From: Oscillospiraceae bacterium
GTDB taxonomy: Bacteria; Bacillota; Clostridia; Oscillospirales; CAG-272
Reading direction: 5' to 3'
Length of the DNA stretch: 41,858 nt
Assembly (NCBI GenBank): GCA_015064505.1
Contig: SVSB01000025.1
Location: 1 to 41,858, forward strand
Shown here in pieces: positions 1 to 8,479 of this stretch. The notes beneath the pieces were generated by a model that did not search any database, was not told the DNA's origin, and saw only the letters and a list, made by a program, of their open reading frames with translations. A program made the translations under genes and the position numbers. Numbering within the stretch: position 1 is the first letter of the stretch; each line of letters begins with the position of its first letter.

Positions 1-1
1 T

Positions 2-103
2 GGTATCGGTACCGACGACACCCTTTTCGCTCTTATCGACGGAAAGGTAAAGTTCGAGCACAAGGATAAGAACAGAAAGTGCGTCAGCGTATACGCTGAC
101 TAA
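2..103 (+). CDS. rpmA: 50S ribosomal protein L27, C-terminal fragment
   Basis: The window opens inside this gene. The visible 33 residues include [17 protein letters not shown] and end in VSVYAD before a TAA stop, which is the typical C-terminal part of ribosomal protein L27 (large-subunit protein near the peptidyl-transferase centre). The start lies outside the window. A good intrinsic terminator follows directly, so this is the end of its transcription unit. Confidence 0.85.
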   Translation, partial: GIGTDDTLFALIDGKVKFEHKDKNRKCVSVYAD

Positions 104-110
104 AAAAGGA

Positions 111-147
111 GGAAGCAGAGGGATATTATTGCCTCTGCTTTCTTTGC
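111..147 (+). terminator. Intrinsic terminator after rpmA
   Basis: AAGCAGAGG (113-121) pairs with CCTCTGCTT (132-140) around a 10-nt loop, followed by a T-rich stretch (TTTCTTT). It lies eight bases after the rpmA stop and upstream of the next gene. Confidence 0.75.
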
Positions 148-160
148 GTCAGGAGACATT

Positions 161-1057
161 ATGACACTTGTGATACTTGCCGCCGGTATGGGTTCCCGTT
201 ACGGCGGACTTAAGCAGCTTGATCCCGTGGGCGCTAACGGAGAGTTCATTATCGACTATTCCATCCACGATGCGGTGGTATGCGGCTATGATAAGGTAGT
301 TTTCGTTATCAAGGAAGAAAATTACGAGCTCTTCCGCGAAACCGTGGGCAAGAGAGCCGAAAAGAAGATAGCCGTTGAATACGTGTTCCAGAAGCAGGAC
401 AGCTATTGCACCGTACCCGTACCCGAAGGACGCAAAAAGCCTTGGGGAACCGGTCACGCGCTTCTTTGCGCCAAGGGTGCAGTGGAAGGGCCCTTTGCGG
501 TCATAAACGCGGATGATTTTTACGGACGCTCCGCATTCAAGATAGTAAAGGAATATCTGGAGAGCCATCCCGCGGACGGCAAGGAGCATTTCTGCATGGC
601 GGGATACGTGCTTTCAAACACTCTTTCCGATAAGGGAAGCGTTTCCCGCGGCGTTTGCACCGTAGAAAACGGTATGCTTACCGCCGTTACGGAAAACAAA
701 AAGCTTACCCGCTTTGGTAAAGATGCTCTCTCCGAATACGACGACGGCACCACTGCCGTTATCCCCGGAGATACTCTCGTTTCCATGAACTTTTACGGCT
801 TTACCTCCTCTCTTCTTGAAAGGCTGGAGGCAGAGTTTGATAAATTCCTGAGATCCCCCGATACGGATCTTGAAAAGGGAGAGTATTATCTCCCCTCTGC
901 GGCTACAGCCGCAATAAAGAGCGGGTTTGCCGATCTTGCGGTGCTTCCAACCTATGATAATTGGTTTGGAGTTACCTATGCGGAGGATAAGCCCTTCGTT
1001 AAGGAAAAGATCGCAAAAATGCACGAAATGGGCGTTTATCCCCCTTCACTCGTATAA
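161..1057 (+). CDS. Sugar-phosphate nucleotidyltransferase family protein
   Basis: The 298-residue protein has the nucleotidyltransferase (GT-A-like) signature at its N-terminus: LAAGMGSRYGGLKQL (residues 6-20), the glycine-rich NTP-binding loop with a following lysine. VINADDFYG near residue 113 supplies the metal-binding acidic position. These enzymes transfer a nucleoside monophosphate from an NTP to a sugar 1-phosphate. UTP-glucose-1-phosphate uridylyltransferase is a plausible activity because galE follows 33 bases downstream, but the substrate is not readable from the sequence. AGGAGA precedes the ATG at good spacing. It is probably the first gene of the operon running to about 6064. 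Confidence 0.8.
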   Translation: MTLVILAAGMGSRYGGLKQLDPVGANGEFIIDYSIHDAVVCGYDKVVFVIKEENYELFRETVGKRAEKKIAVEYVFQKQDSYCTVPVPEGRKKPWGTGHALLCAKGAVEGPFAVINADDFYGRSAFKIVKEYLESHPADGKEHFCMAGYVLSNTLSDKGSVSRGVCTVENGMLTAVTENKKLTRFGKDALSEYDDGTTAVIPGDTLVSMNFYGFTSSLLERLEAEFDKFLRSPDTDLEKGEYYLPSAATAAIKSGFADLAVLPTYDNWFGVTYAEDKPFVKEKIAKMHEMGVYPPSLV

Positions 1058-1090
1058 TTTATATCAGTTTTTACATAAAGGAGAATAACT

Positions 1091-2107
1091 ATGGCAGTAC
1101 TTGTTACGGGCGGCACCGGTTTTATCGGAAGCCACGCGGTTGTAGAGCTTATTGAGGACGGCAGAGACGTTGTTATTCTTGACAACCTCTCCAACTCCAA
1201 GGAGTGCGTTCTTGACAGAATAGAGAAGATAACGGGCAAGCGTCCCGCATTCCGCAAGGTCGACCTTCTTGATATGGAGGGAGTGCGCGGAGTGTTCCGT
1301 GAGTTCCCCGAGATAGATTGCGTTATCCATTTTGCGGGTCTTAAGGCTGTTGGTGAGTCAGTTGCAAAGCCTATGCTTTATTATCATAACAATCTTACGG
1401 GCACCCTCAACCTTTGCCACGCAATGGAGGAGGCGGGAGTAAGAAGAATAGTATTCAGCTCCTCCGCCACCGTTTACGGCAAGCCCGACAGCGTGCCGAT
1501 ACGCGAGGATTTCCCTCTGCGCACCACAAACCCCTACGGCGAAACGAAGCTTATGATAGAGCGCATCCTTTCCGATATCACCGTTGCATATCCCGAGTGG
1601 AGCGTTTCCATTCTTCGTTACTTCAACCCCATCGGCGCACACGTAAGCGGCCTTATCGGTGAGGACCCCAAGGGTATACCCAACAACCTGCTTCCTTATA
1701 TTACCAAGGTTGCTGGCGGCAAGCTGCCCTGCCTCTCCGTTTACGGCAACGATTACAATACTCACGACGGCACGGGCGTGCGCGATTACATCCACGTCGT
1801 TGACCTTGCAAAGGCACATCTCTGCGCTCTTGACAGAGCTGCAAAGGTAAAGGGCATCGAGTACTTCAATATCGGTACCGGTAACGGTTATTCCGTCCTT
1901 GATATCGTTGCGGCTTACGAGAAGGCAACGGGCATCAAGATAAACTATAAGATCGTTGACCGCCGTCCCGGCGATATCGACGAGTGCTATGCAGATCCCG
2001 CAAAGGCAAAGGAGCTTCTTGGCTGGGAGGCACAGTACGGAATCGAGCGTATGTGCGAGGACAGCGCCCGTTGGCAGAAGCTGAATCCCGACGGATACGG
2101 CGAATAA
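1091..2107 (+). CDS. galE: UDP-glucose 4-epimerase
   Basis: GalE interconverts UDP-glucose and UDP-galactose, supplying sugars for envelope polysaccharide and galactose use. The 338-residue length is typical. The N-terminal Rossmann loop GGTGFIGSH (7-15) binds NAD. FSSSATVYG supplies the catalytic Ser region, and NPYGETK holds the Tyr149-x3-Lys153 catalytic pair. The RYFNPIGAH segment and the C-terminal GDIDECYADP are characteristic of the family. AAGGAG sits upstream of the ATG. The stop codon overlaps the start of the next gene (TAATG at 2105-2109), which suggests translational coupling. Confidence 0.95.
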   Translation: MAVLVTGGTGFIGSHAVVELIEDGRDVVILDNLSNSKECVLDRIEKITGKRPAFRKVDLLDMEGVRGVFREFPEIDCVIHFAGLKAVGESVAKPMLYYHNNLTGTLNLCHAMEEAGVRRIVFSSSATVYGKPDSVPIREDFPLRTTNPYGETKLMIERILSDITVAYPEWSVSILRYFNPIGAHVSGLIGEDPKGIPNNLLPYITKVAGGKLPCLSVYGNDYNTHDGTGVRDYIHVVDLAKAHLCALDRAAKVKGIEYFNIGTGNGYSVLDIVAAYEKATGIKINYKIVDRRPGDIDECYADPAKAKELLGWEAQYGIERMCEDSARWQKLNPDGYGE

Positions 2108-3021
2108 TGCAAAACCAATACCTGAACTGCCGTTTGTGTCCGCGTCTTTGCGGCGCGGACAGAACGCAGAGGGCAGGACGCTGCGGTAGCGGGGCAGGTG
2201 CCCGTGTTGCCGCGGCTTCTTTGCATAAATGGGAGGAGCCCTGCCTTTCCGGCGAGAGAGGCGCGGGGGCGGTGTTTTTTTCCGGATGCTCGCTTGGCTG
2301 TGTTTTTTGTCAGAACAGAGAGATAAGCGTGGACAATAAAGGCGTTTTTGTAACCGACGGCGAGCTTGCGGATATCTTTTTGCGGCTTGAGGAGGCGGGT
2401 GCGGAATGTCTTGACCTTGTGACCGCCACTCATTTTGCACCCTCCGTATTTGCGGCACTTGATATTGCAAAGCCCCATATTCCCGTGGTGTGGAACACCG
2501 GCGGATACGAGCTTGCCTCCCGTATGGACGAGCTTTGCGACCGTATTGACGTATATATGCCCGATATGAAGTATTTCAGCTCGGAGCTTGCTTCGGAAAT
2601 GGCGCAGGCACCCGATTATTTTGACAGAGCGCTGGAATCACTGGCTATTGCCGTCGAAAGGCTTGGAGAATGCGTGTTTGACGGCAGGGGAATAATGCGC
2701 CGAGGCGTTATTATGCGCCATCTTATCCTGCCCGGGTGCAGAGCGGACAGCATCGCCATACTGAACGCCGTTAAAAAAGAGATAGATATATCCAAAATAA
2801 GGCTCAGTCTCATGAGCCAGTTCACACCTATGTTTCCCGAGCATCTGCCAAAGAAGATGAACCGCTCCTTGACGGGCTTTGAATACGGAGCCGTTCAGAA
2901 AGCGGCGGAGGAGCTTGGGTATACGGGCTGGAGTCAGGAGAGAAGCTCCGCAAAAAAAGAATATCTGCCAAGCTTTGATCTTACGGTCCTTGGCAGACCC
3001 ATAAAGGAAGATAAAGCATGA
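2107..3021 (+). CDS. Radical SAM protein, PflX-like (COG1313-type)
   Basis: The 304-residue protein carries the radical SAM cluster motif CSLGCVFC (C-x3-C-x2-C), which binds a [4Fe-4S] cluster and S-adenosylmethionine. A cysteine-rich N-terminus (CRLCPRLCG, then RCG) and the following glycine-rich stretch resemble the PflX family, relatives of pyruvate formate-lyase activase whose substrates are unknown. The ATG at 2107 was chosen because it overlaps the galE stop by one base and starts just before the family's N-terminal cysteines; the frame is open further upstream but inside galE. The next gene overlaps by four bases (ATGA). The substrate cannot be inferred. Confidence 0.8.
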   Translation: MQNQYLNCRLCPRLCGADRTQRAGRCGSGAGARVAAASLHKWEEPCLSGERGAGAVFFSGCSLGCVFCQNREISVDNKGVFVTDGELADIFLRLEEAGAECLDLVTATHFAPSVFAALDIAKPHIPVVWNTGGYELASRMDELCDRIDVYMPDMKYFSSELASEMAQAPDYFDRALESLAIAVERLGECVFDGRGIMRRGVIMRHLILPGCRADSIAILNAVKKEIDISKIRLSLMSQFTPMFPEHLPKKMNRSLTGFEYGAVQKAAEELGYTGWSQERSSAKKEYLPSFDLTVLGRPIKEDKA

Positions 3022-4562
3022 AAAGCACGGAAAATTCCGTAAAAAAAGTTACGGTCACGGTCATAATAATGGCACTTGCCACAGTATGCGCAAAGCTGCT
3101 GGGGCTTGTTCGTGACGTGCTTTCTGCCGCGGCTTACGGCACGGGAACGGAGGCAATAGCCTACGAAACCGCAAGCCGTTTGCCCATAATGCTCTTTGAT
3201 TTCGTTATCGGCGGCGTCGTTACGGCGGCGTTTATCCCCGTTTTTTCGGAGTTGCTCGTTTCAAAGGGCAAGGATAAAGCAATGAAGTTTGCGGCGGACT
3301 ATTTTAATATGGTCTTTTCAGTAACGCTTCTTATTTCCGTGCTTGGCGAGATATTCGCCCCCGCGCTCGTGCATCTGCTTGCGCCCGATATACCCGCGGA
3401 GGCGGCATCCCTTGCCGTACCTCTTACAAGAATAATGTTCCCCATGGTCATTTTTGCGGGAACGGCGTTCTGCTTCGTGGGCGTTTTGCAGTGTATGGGA
3501 CATTTTCGTCTTCCCAGTATAATCAGTCTGTTCTCAAACGGAGCCATAGTATTTTATCTGCTGTTTCTTGAAGAGAGCTTCGGCGTTTACGGACTTGCGG
3601 TATCAATGCTCGTTGGTTGGGGCCTGCAGGCTGCGGTACAGCTGCCAACGGCAATAAAGCTCGGCTTTCGTATCAAACCGGGACTAAGGTTCTTTACCCC
3701 CGAGGTAAGAGGCGCGGCGGCATCCTTTGTGCCGCTTCTTATGGCAAGCTGGCTTCTTCCCGTCATCAGCGTTATAAATACCCGATTTGCTTCAGGTATA
3801 GAGCAGGGAAGAGCCGTTACCGCCGTCGGCTATGCAAACCGTTTTTATATAATAATCGTGGGAGTTTTCTCCTTTATAGCAACTAATTTGCTTTTCCCAA
3901 AGCTCTCCCGTGCTTCTGCGGGCGGTGATGATAAGGGGGCAAAAAGGCTTACGGCATCCTCAATGAAGCTGCTGCTTGCGGTGGTGCTTCCCGTTGCCGC
4001 AGGATGCTTCGTGCTGGCCTATCCCATAATAGAGCTTATCTTCGTTAACGGTGATTTTACGGCAGATGACGCCCGTCTTACGGCAGAGGCGCTAAAGTGG
4101 TTCTGCCTCGGTATGCCCGCTATGGCGGTAAACGAGGTTTTGCAAAAGCTGTTTTTCTCCCGCAAGCAGGTGCGTGCTCCGATGATCACGTCCGTTATCG
4201 GATGCGTCCTTGATCTTTTGCTTGTATACGTGCTTTCCGATGCCTTCGGCGTTGCGGGGATTGCGGGAGCCGCAGGCGTAACGCTTACCCTTTGCGCCGC
4301 GGCGAATTATATTATTGACGCCCAAAACGGCGGCGGTCTTTTCTCTGCAAAAGACTTCTTTGAAATGGTAAAATGCGCCGTTTTTGCGGTAATTTGTGCA
4401 ATTTGCGCCCATTTTTCATATATTTTCTTTGCTCCGATCCTCCCTTCGGTGCTTTCTCTCGCGCTTTCGGTTTTGTGCGGTATGCTTGCGTACGGACTGC
4501 TTGTTTTTCTCTTTCCTTTTGCCGAGCTGAAGGCTCTCTTGAAAGGGCGCGAAAATGAGTAA
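3018..4562 (+). CDS. murJ: MurJ-type lipid II flippase
   Basis: A 514-residue polytopic membrane protein with about 14 hydrophobic segments, the usual length and topology of MurJ/MviN in the MOP superfamily. The N-terminal segment with AKLLGLVRDVLSAAAYGTG matches the conserved first helix region of the family, and RLPIMLFDFVIGGVVTAAFIPVF is diagnostic, including the family-specific charged residues between helices. MurJ moves the peptidoglycan precursor lipid II across the cytoplasmic membrane. It overlaps the upstream gene by ATGA and the downstream VanZ-like gene by eight bases, so it is co-transcribed with envelope-related neighbours. Clostridia often carry several paralogues, so it may not be the only flippase. 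Confidence 0.9.
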   Translation: MKSTENSVKKVTVTVIIMALATVCAKLLGLVRDVLSAAAYGTGTEAIAYETASRLPIMLFDFVIGGVVTAAFIPVFSELLVSKGKDKAMKFAADYFNMVFSVTLLISVLGEIFAPALVHLLAPDIPAEAASLAVPLTRIMFPMVIFAGTAFCFVGVLQCMGHFRLPSIISLFSNGAIVFYLLFLEESFGVYGLAVSMLVGWGLQAAVQLPTAIKLGFRIKPGLRFFTPEVRGAAASFVPLLMASWLLPVISVINTRFASGIEQGRAVTAVGYANRFYIIIVGVFSFIATNLLFPKLSRASAGGDDKGAKRLTASSMKLLLAVVLPVAAGCFVLAYPIIELIFVNGDFTADDARLTAEALKWFCLGMPAMAVNEVLQKLFFSRKQVRAPMITSVIGCVLDLLLVYVLSDAFGVAGIAGAAGVTLTLCAAANYIIDAQNGGGLFSAKDFFEMVKCAVFAVICAICAHFSYIFFAPILPSVLSLALSVLCGMLAYGLLVFLFPFAELKALLKGRENE

Positions 4563-5034
4563 AAGAACAAGACTTTTCTTTCGGATAATTCTTGTTTTGC
4601 TCTGCGTTGTATGGCAGGGATTTATATTTGAATTGTCCGCTGAAAGCAGCGGCGGCTCTTCCGCGAGAAGCGAAGGCGTCAGCGAGATGATAGTTGAACT
4701 TTTTACCGGTGGAAAAAATATGACGGATGCGGAGAAAGAGGCTCTTGCCGAGCGTATAGAGCCGCCCTTGCGCACCTGCGCCCACATGTTTTGCTATTTC
4801 GTTTTGGGCGCATTGTATTTTCTTCTGGCATCAACCTTTTTTGGTAAGCTTGTAAAGTGCACCTTGCTTTCCCTTATGGGAGTGCTCATCTATGCGATCG
4901 CGGATGAAGTACATCAGTATTTCGTTCCCGGCAGAAGCATGCAGATGGCGGATATATTCGCGGACCTGTTCGGCGCCGCCGTTGCCGCCGCATTGCTTTG
5001 CGTAGCTTTTTACATTACGCGTAAAAGGAGATAA
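4555..5034 (+). CDS. VanZ-like family membrane protein
   Basis: A 159-residue protein with an N-terminal hydrophobic helix (about residues 8-25) and three more hydrophobic segments in the second half. The YAIADEVHQYFVPGRSMQMADIFADLFG region is the conserved VanZ signature (DEVHQ, then P.R......D...N/D..G). VanZ-like proteins are small membrane proteins; VanZ itself is linked to low-level teicoplanin resistance, but most homologues have no proven function. Its start lies inside the 3' end of murJ (eight-base overlap). That neighbour fits an envelope role. Confidence 0.85.
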   Translation: MSKRTRLFFRIILVLLCVVWQGFIFELSAESSGGSSARSEGVSEMIVELFTGGKNMTDAEKEALAERIEPPLRTCAHMFCYFVLGALYFLLASTFFGKLVKCTLLSLMGVLIYAIADEVHQYFVPGRSMQMADIFADLFGAAVAAALLCVAFYITRKRR

Positions 5035-5038
5035 TGAT

Positions 5039-6064
5039 ATGAGAACCGTAAGACTCGGCAAAACGGAAATAACCTCGCCGCAGAACGCCTTCGGCGCTTT
5101 GCCCGTACAGCGCGTCAGTGAAGAATACGCGGTAATGCTTCTCACCCGCGCTTTTGACGCAGGCTTTACCTTTTTTGACACCGCCCGTGCCTATACGGAC
5201 AGTGAGAAAAAGGTGGGAATGGCCTTTTCCCATATGCGTGATAAGGTGACTATCGCCACCAAGACAGCCGCACAGACGGGAGATGCTCTTATAAAGGATC
5301 TTGAAACGAGCCTGCGCACCTTAAAGACCGACTATATTGATATTTATCAGCTTCACAATCCCTCCTTCTGTCCCCGACCCGGTGACGGCAGCGGACTTTA
5401 CGAGGCACTTGAAAAGGCAAAAGCCGAGGGCAAGATACTGCATATCGGCATAACCGCCCACCGTCCCGACGTTGCAAGGGAAGCGGTGCTTTCGGGTCTA
5501 TACGAAACGCTGCAGTTTCCCTTTTGCTATCTTGCCACGGAAACGGATACGGATATAGTTCGCCTTTGCGCGGAGCAGGACGTTGGTTTTATCGCAATGA
5601 AGGGGCTTTCGGGCGGTCTGCTTACCAATTCCGCCGCCGCTTACTCCTGGATGGCGCAGTTTGAGAACGTGCTTCCTATCTGGGGTATCCAGCGGGAAAG
5701 CGAGCTTGCGGAATTTATCGCGTATATGAAAGAACCTCCGCAGATGACTGCGGAGGTCAGATCCGTAATTGAAAGGGACAGAGCAGAGCTTATCGGCAAT
5801 TTTTGCCGTGCCTGCGGCTACTGTATGCCCTGCCCCGTGGGAATAGAGATAAACAACTGCGCCAGAATGTCACAGCTTATTCGCCGCTCTCCCTCCGCAC
5901 AGCATCTGACGGAGGAGGCAAGGGCGAAGATGATGAAGATAGAGGAGTGCGTAAACTGCGGAAGCTGTAAGTCAAAATGCCCTTACGGACTTGATACCCC
6001 CGAGCTTCTGCGGCTTAATCTCGCTGATTACAAAAACATTCTTGAGGGCAAGGTGAAGATCTAA
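5039..6064 (+). CDS. Aldo/keto reductase with C-terminal [4Fe-4S] ferredoxin domain
   Basis: Residues 1 to about 240 form an aldo/keto reductase barrel: FFDTARAYTDSEKKVG contains the catalytic Asp and Tyr, ATKTAA the Lys, and YQLHNP the His. The C-terminal 100 residues hold two cysteine motifs, CRACGYCMPCP and CVNCGSCKSKCP, each able to bind a [4Fe-4S] cluster. This architecture is the COG1453 type, common in anaerobes; the electron partners and substrate are unknown. AAGGAG precedes the ATG. The stop codon overlaps the stop of the convergent deacetylase gene, leaving no room for a separate terminator. Confidence 0.88.
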   Translation: MRTVRLGKTEITSPQNAFGALPVQRVSEEYAVMLLTRAFDAGFTFFDTARAYTDSEKKVGMAFSHMRDKVTIATKTAAQTGDALIKDLETSLRTLKTDYIDIYQLHNPSFCPRPGDGSGLYEALEKAKAEGKILHIGITAHRPDVAREAVLSGLYETLQFPFCYLATETDTDIVRLCAEQDVGFIAMKGLSGGLLTNSAAAYSWMAQFENVLPIWGIQRESELAEFIAYMKEPPQMTAEVRSVIERDRAELIGNFCRACGYCMPCPVGIEINNCARMSQLIRRSPSAQHLTEEARAKMMKIEECVNCGSCKSKCPYGLDTPELLRLNLADYKNILEGKVKI

Positions 6065-6996
6065 TTTGCACCCTCAAGCCACGAAAGAAGCTCCGCTTCG
6101 GTCGTTAGCTCCGTAACGTTAAGACGGTACATTGCGTGAAGGGATCGGGGTTCGCCCTTGGTTACGTAATTGTGCCCTGAAGTTGACGTGGACAGCGTTA
6201 TCGGGATGCCGAAGGAGTGGATCGTTTCCTCCGTGACGGAATCGTAAGCTCCCTCGGGATATGCAAGCACCGTGAAGCTCAAGCCCGTTTCTTTTTTGAA
6301 CAAAGCTGAATACTTTTCCAGATCGGCGGTAAGCGCGGCCACGTGGTTCTCTCTGCTCTCGTTTTCGAGAGGCAGAACGTTCGGCCTTGCTGCCGCCGTT
6401 TCGTATGCTCTGGATTGATGCATATCGTAGGTGTGAGAGCCTATGAATATTAGTCCCGAAGCAAGCATTTCCCGCATTTCCTCAAAGCCGAAATGGGGGA
6501 TTATGGGATTGCCCGTATCCTTGTATTCGTCTTTTCCTATGCACCAGCCCACCGGAAATATGGTCGCCTTCATTTCAAGCTCACGAAGGATCGGGAAGGC
6601 GATGGAATAATTGCTGTAGTATCCGTCGTCGATGGTGATGCAAACGGGTTTGGCGGGTAAAGGAGTGCCGTGCGTTACGAATGCGTAAAGCTCTTCAAAG
6701 CTTACGGTGGTGAAGCCGCTTTCTTTTATGAATTCAAGCTGTTTTCTGAAGGTTTCGGGCGATACTATGGTCGAGTCGTTGGGTTCGTCGGAAAAGTGAT
6801 GGTACATCAGAATGGGGACGAGTACGGAATCGTCGGTTTCCCCTGATGGAGGCTCGGTGACGTCGGAAACAAGCTGGGTTGCGGTGCTTTGGTCGGTGGT
6901 TTCCGTGTGTGCCCCTTGCTCCCCGCATCCGAAAAGCAGAAAGAGAGCGGCAAAAGCCAGCGCGATCAATAAGAATCGCTGCTTATTCTTTCTCAT
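6061..6996 (-). CDS. Polysaccharide deacetylase family lipoprotein
   Basis: The 311-residue protein begins with a lipoprotein signal: basic MRKNKQR, a hydrophobic stretch and the lipobox LFGC (Cys24). A Ser/Thr-rich linker leads to a NodB-homology domain with TIDDG (Asp123-Asp124; motif 1), a SHTYDMH metal-binding H-x3-H (motif 2) and LAYPEG (motif 3). Such enzymes remove N- or O-acetyl groups from surface polysaccharide or peptidoglycan outside the cell. I chose the ATG at 6996 because GGGAGG (7005-7010) is eight bases upstream; the in-frame GTG at 7005 lies inside that ribosome binding site. It has its own promoter and is convergent with the aldo/keto reductase gene. Confidence 0.88.
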   Translation of the reverse strand: MRKNKQRFLLIALAFAALFLLFGCGEQGAHTETTDQSTATQLVSDVTEPPSGETDDSVLVPILMYHHFSDEPNDSTIVSPETFRKQLEFIKESGFTTVSFEELYAFVTHGTPLPAKPVCITIDDGYYSNYSIAFPILRELEMKATIFPVGWCIGKDEYKDTGNPIIPHFGFEEMREMLASGLIFIGSHTYDMHQSRAYETAAARPNVLPLENESRENHVAALTADLEKYSALFKKETGLSFTVLAYPEGAYDSVTEETIHSFGIPITLSTSTSGHNYVTKGEPRSLHAMYRLNVTELTTEAELLSWLEGAN

Positions 6997-7018
6997 TTTG
7001 GTCACCTCCCTTGACCTT

Positions 7019-7047
7019 ATGCTATCACAACATTTGCTTCAAGTCAA
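7019..7047 (-). promoter_or_regulatory. Promoter for the deacetylase gene
   Basis: On the reverse strand TTGACT (7047-7042) and TAGCAT (7024-7019) are separated by exactly 17 bases, in front of the ribosome binding site of the deacetylase gene. The -35 box is near consensus; the -10 box matches four of six. Confidence 0.55.
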
Positions 7048-7162
7048 GAAAAGAAAAACCATTTTATTTTCCTTTGGCTCCGCCTGTTTGTGCATTGTTT
7101 TCAGTGCGCGGGAGCATTGGGAAAAAGCCTTGTGAAAATGTCATAAAATAGCGAAACACCCG

Positions 7163-7191
7163 TTGACAAAGAAAATCCGCCGTGATAGAAT
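7163..7191 (+). promoter_or_regulatory. Sigma-A promoter of the pyrimidine operon
   Basis: TTGACA (7163-7168) and TAGAAT (7186-7191) are 17 bases apart. The expected start point near 7198 leaves a leader of only about 20 bases before the pyrC ATG at 7218. There is therefore no space for a PyrR-type attenuator between promoter and gene. Confidence 0.8.
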
Positions 7192-7217
7192 ATATAAAAT
7201 ATTGAAGGGAGAAAGTT

Positions 7218-8429
7218 ATGGTGAAGACTGTAAAGATCAACAAGCTCAGAATTCCCTGCCTTCCCGACTTCTGCACTTCCGTACTGAATCCCTCTCTCAC
7301 CGCGGATATTCTCGGCGGTTTTAACACTTGTGAATATACTGTTTTTCCCGGTTTTTGCGACGTGCACGTGCATTTTCGCGAACCGGGTTTTTCTTATAAA
7401 GAAACGGTGAAAAGCGGCAGCATGGCGGCGGCGGCAGGCGGATATACGGCGGTATGCACTATGCCCAATCTCAATCCCGTGCCCGACAGTGCGGAGCATC
7501 TTCTGATGCAAACGGAGATAATCGACAGGGATGCGGTCATAAACGTTTACCCTTACGGCGCCATTACGGTGGGCGAAAAGGGTGAAGAGCTCGCGGATAT
7601 GGAGAATATGGAGCGCGCCATCGCATTTTCCGACGACGGACGCGGCGTTCAGTCCGAGGAGATGATGCGCGCGGCAATGCTGAAGGCAAAGGCTCTCGGC
7701 AAGATAATAGTTGCCCATTGCGAGGATAATTCATTGCTTCGCGGCGGTTATATACACGACGGTGATTACGCAAGGGCCCACGGACACAGGGGCATCTGCT
7801 CCGAGAGTGAGTGGGGACCCATTGCGAGAGATCTTAAGCTTGCGGCGGAAACGGGCTGTAAGTACCACGTGTGCCATATCTCCACCAAGGAGAGCGTGGA
7901 CGTTATAAGAAAAGCAAAGGCGGCGGGAGTTGACGTTACCTGCGAGACCGCTCCCCATTACCTTGTGATGGACGATGGCGATCTTCGGGAGGAGGGGCGC
8001 TTCAAGATGAATCCTCCCCTGCGTTCCCCGGAGGACAGAAAGGCTCTCCTTGAAGGGCTTATCGACGGAACCATAGATATGATAGCTACCGACCACGCCC
8101 CCCACAGTGCGGAGGAGAAGGCAAAGGGTCTTGAAAAAAGCGCCTTCGGTATCGTCGGTATAGAAACGGCGTTCCCCGTTATGTACACAAAGCTTGTAAA
8201 AACGGGCATAATTACCATGGAAAAGCTTATTGAGGTGCTTTGCGTCAATCCCCGCAAGCGCTTCGGTATACCCCTTGGGGATGATTACAGCGTATGGAAG
8301 CTTGACGAGGAATTTACCGTTGATCCGGAAAAATTCCTTTCCAAGGGAAGAGCAACTCCCTTTGCGGGAGAAAAGCTGTACGGCAAATGCGTGCTTACCG
8401 TTTGCGGCGGCAAAAAGGTCTTTGGATGA
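7218..8429 (+). CDS. pyrC: Dihydroorotase
   Basis: PyrC cyclises N-carbamoyl-L-aspartate to dihydroorotate, the third step of UMP synthesis. DVHVHFREPG (from Asp48) has the zinc-binding His pair and substrate Arg. AHCEDNS and CHISTKES give further metal-binding His residues, and ATDHAPHS (Asp292-His293) contains the catalytic Asp. The 403 residues are slightly shorter than typical class I dihydroorotases (about 420-430). AAGGGAG lies upstream of the ATG. It is the first gene of the operon, directly behind a consensus promoter. Confidence 0.93.
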   Translation: MVKTVKINKLRIPCLPDFCTSVLNPSLTADILGGFNTCEYTVFPGFCDVHVHFREPGFSYKETVKSGSMAAAAGGYTAVCTMPNLNPVPDSAEHLLMQTEIIDRDAVINVYPYGAITVGEKGEELADMENMERAIAFSDDGRGVQSEEMMRAAMLKAKALGKIIVAHCEDNSLLRGGYIHDGDYARAHGHRGICSESEWGPIARDLKLAAETGCKYHVCHISTKESVDVIRKAKAAGVDVTCETAPHYLVMDDGDLREEGRFKMNPPLRSPEDRKALLEGLIDGTIDMIATDHAPHSAEEKAKGLEKSAFGIVGIETAFPVMYTKLVKTGIITMEKLIEVLCVNPRKRFGIPLGDDYSVWKLDEEFTVDPEKFLSKGRATPFAGEKLYGKCVLTVCGGKKVFG

Positions 8430-8479
8430 CCCCGAATAAAGTTTTCAAATAATTTTTCTATAAATCGGAGATCAATGTT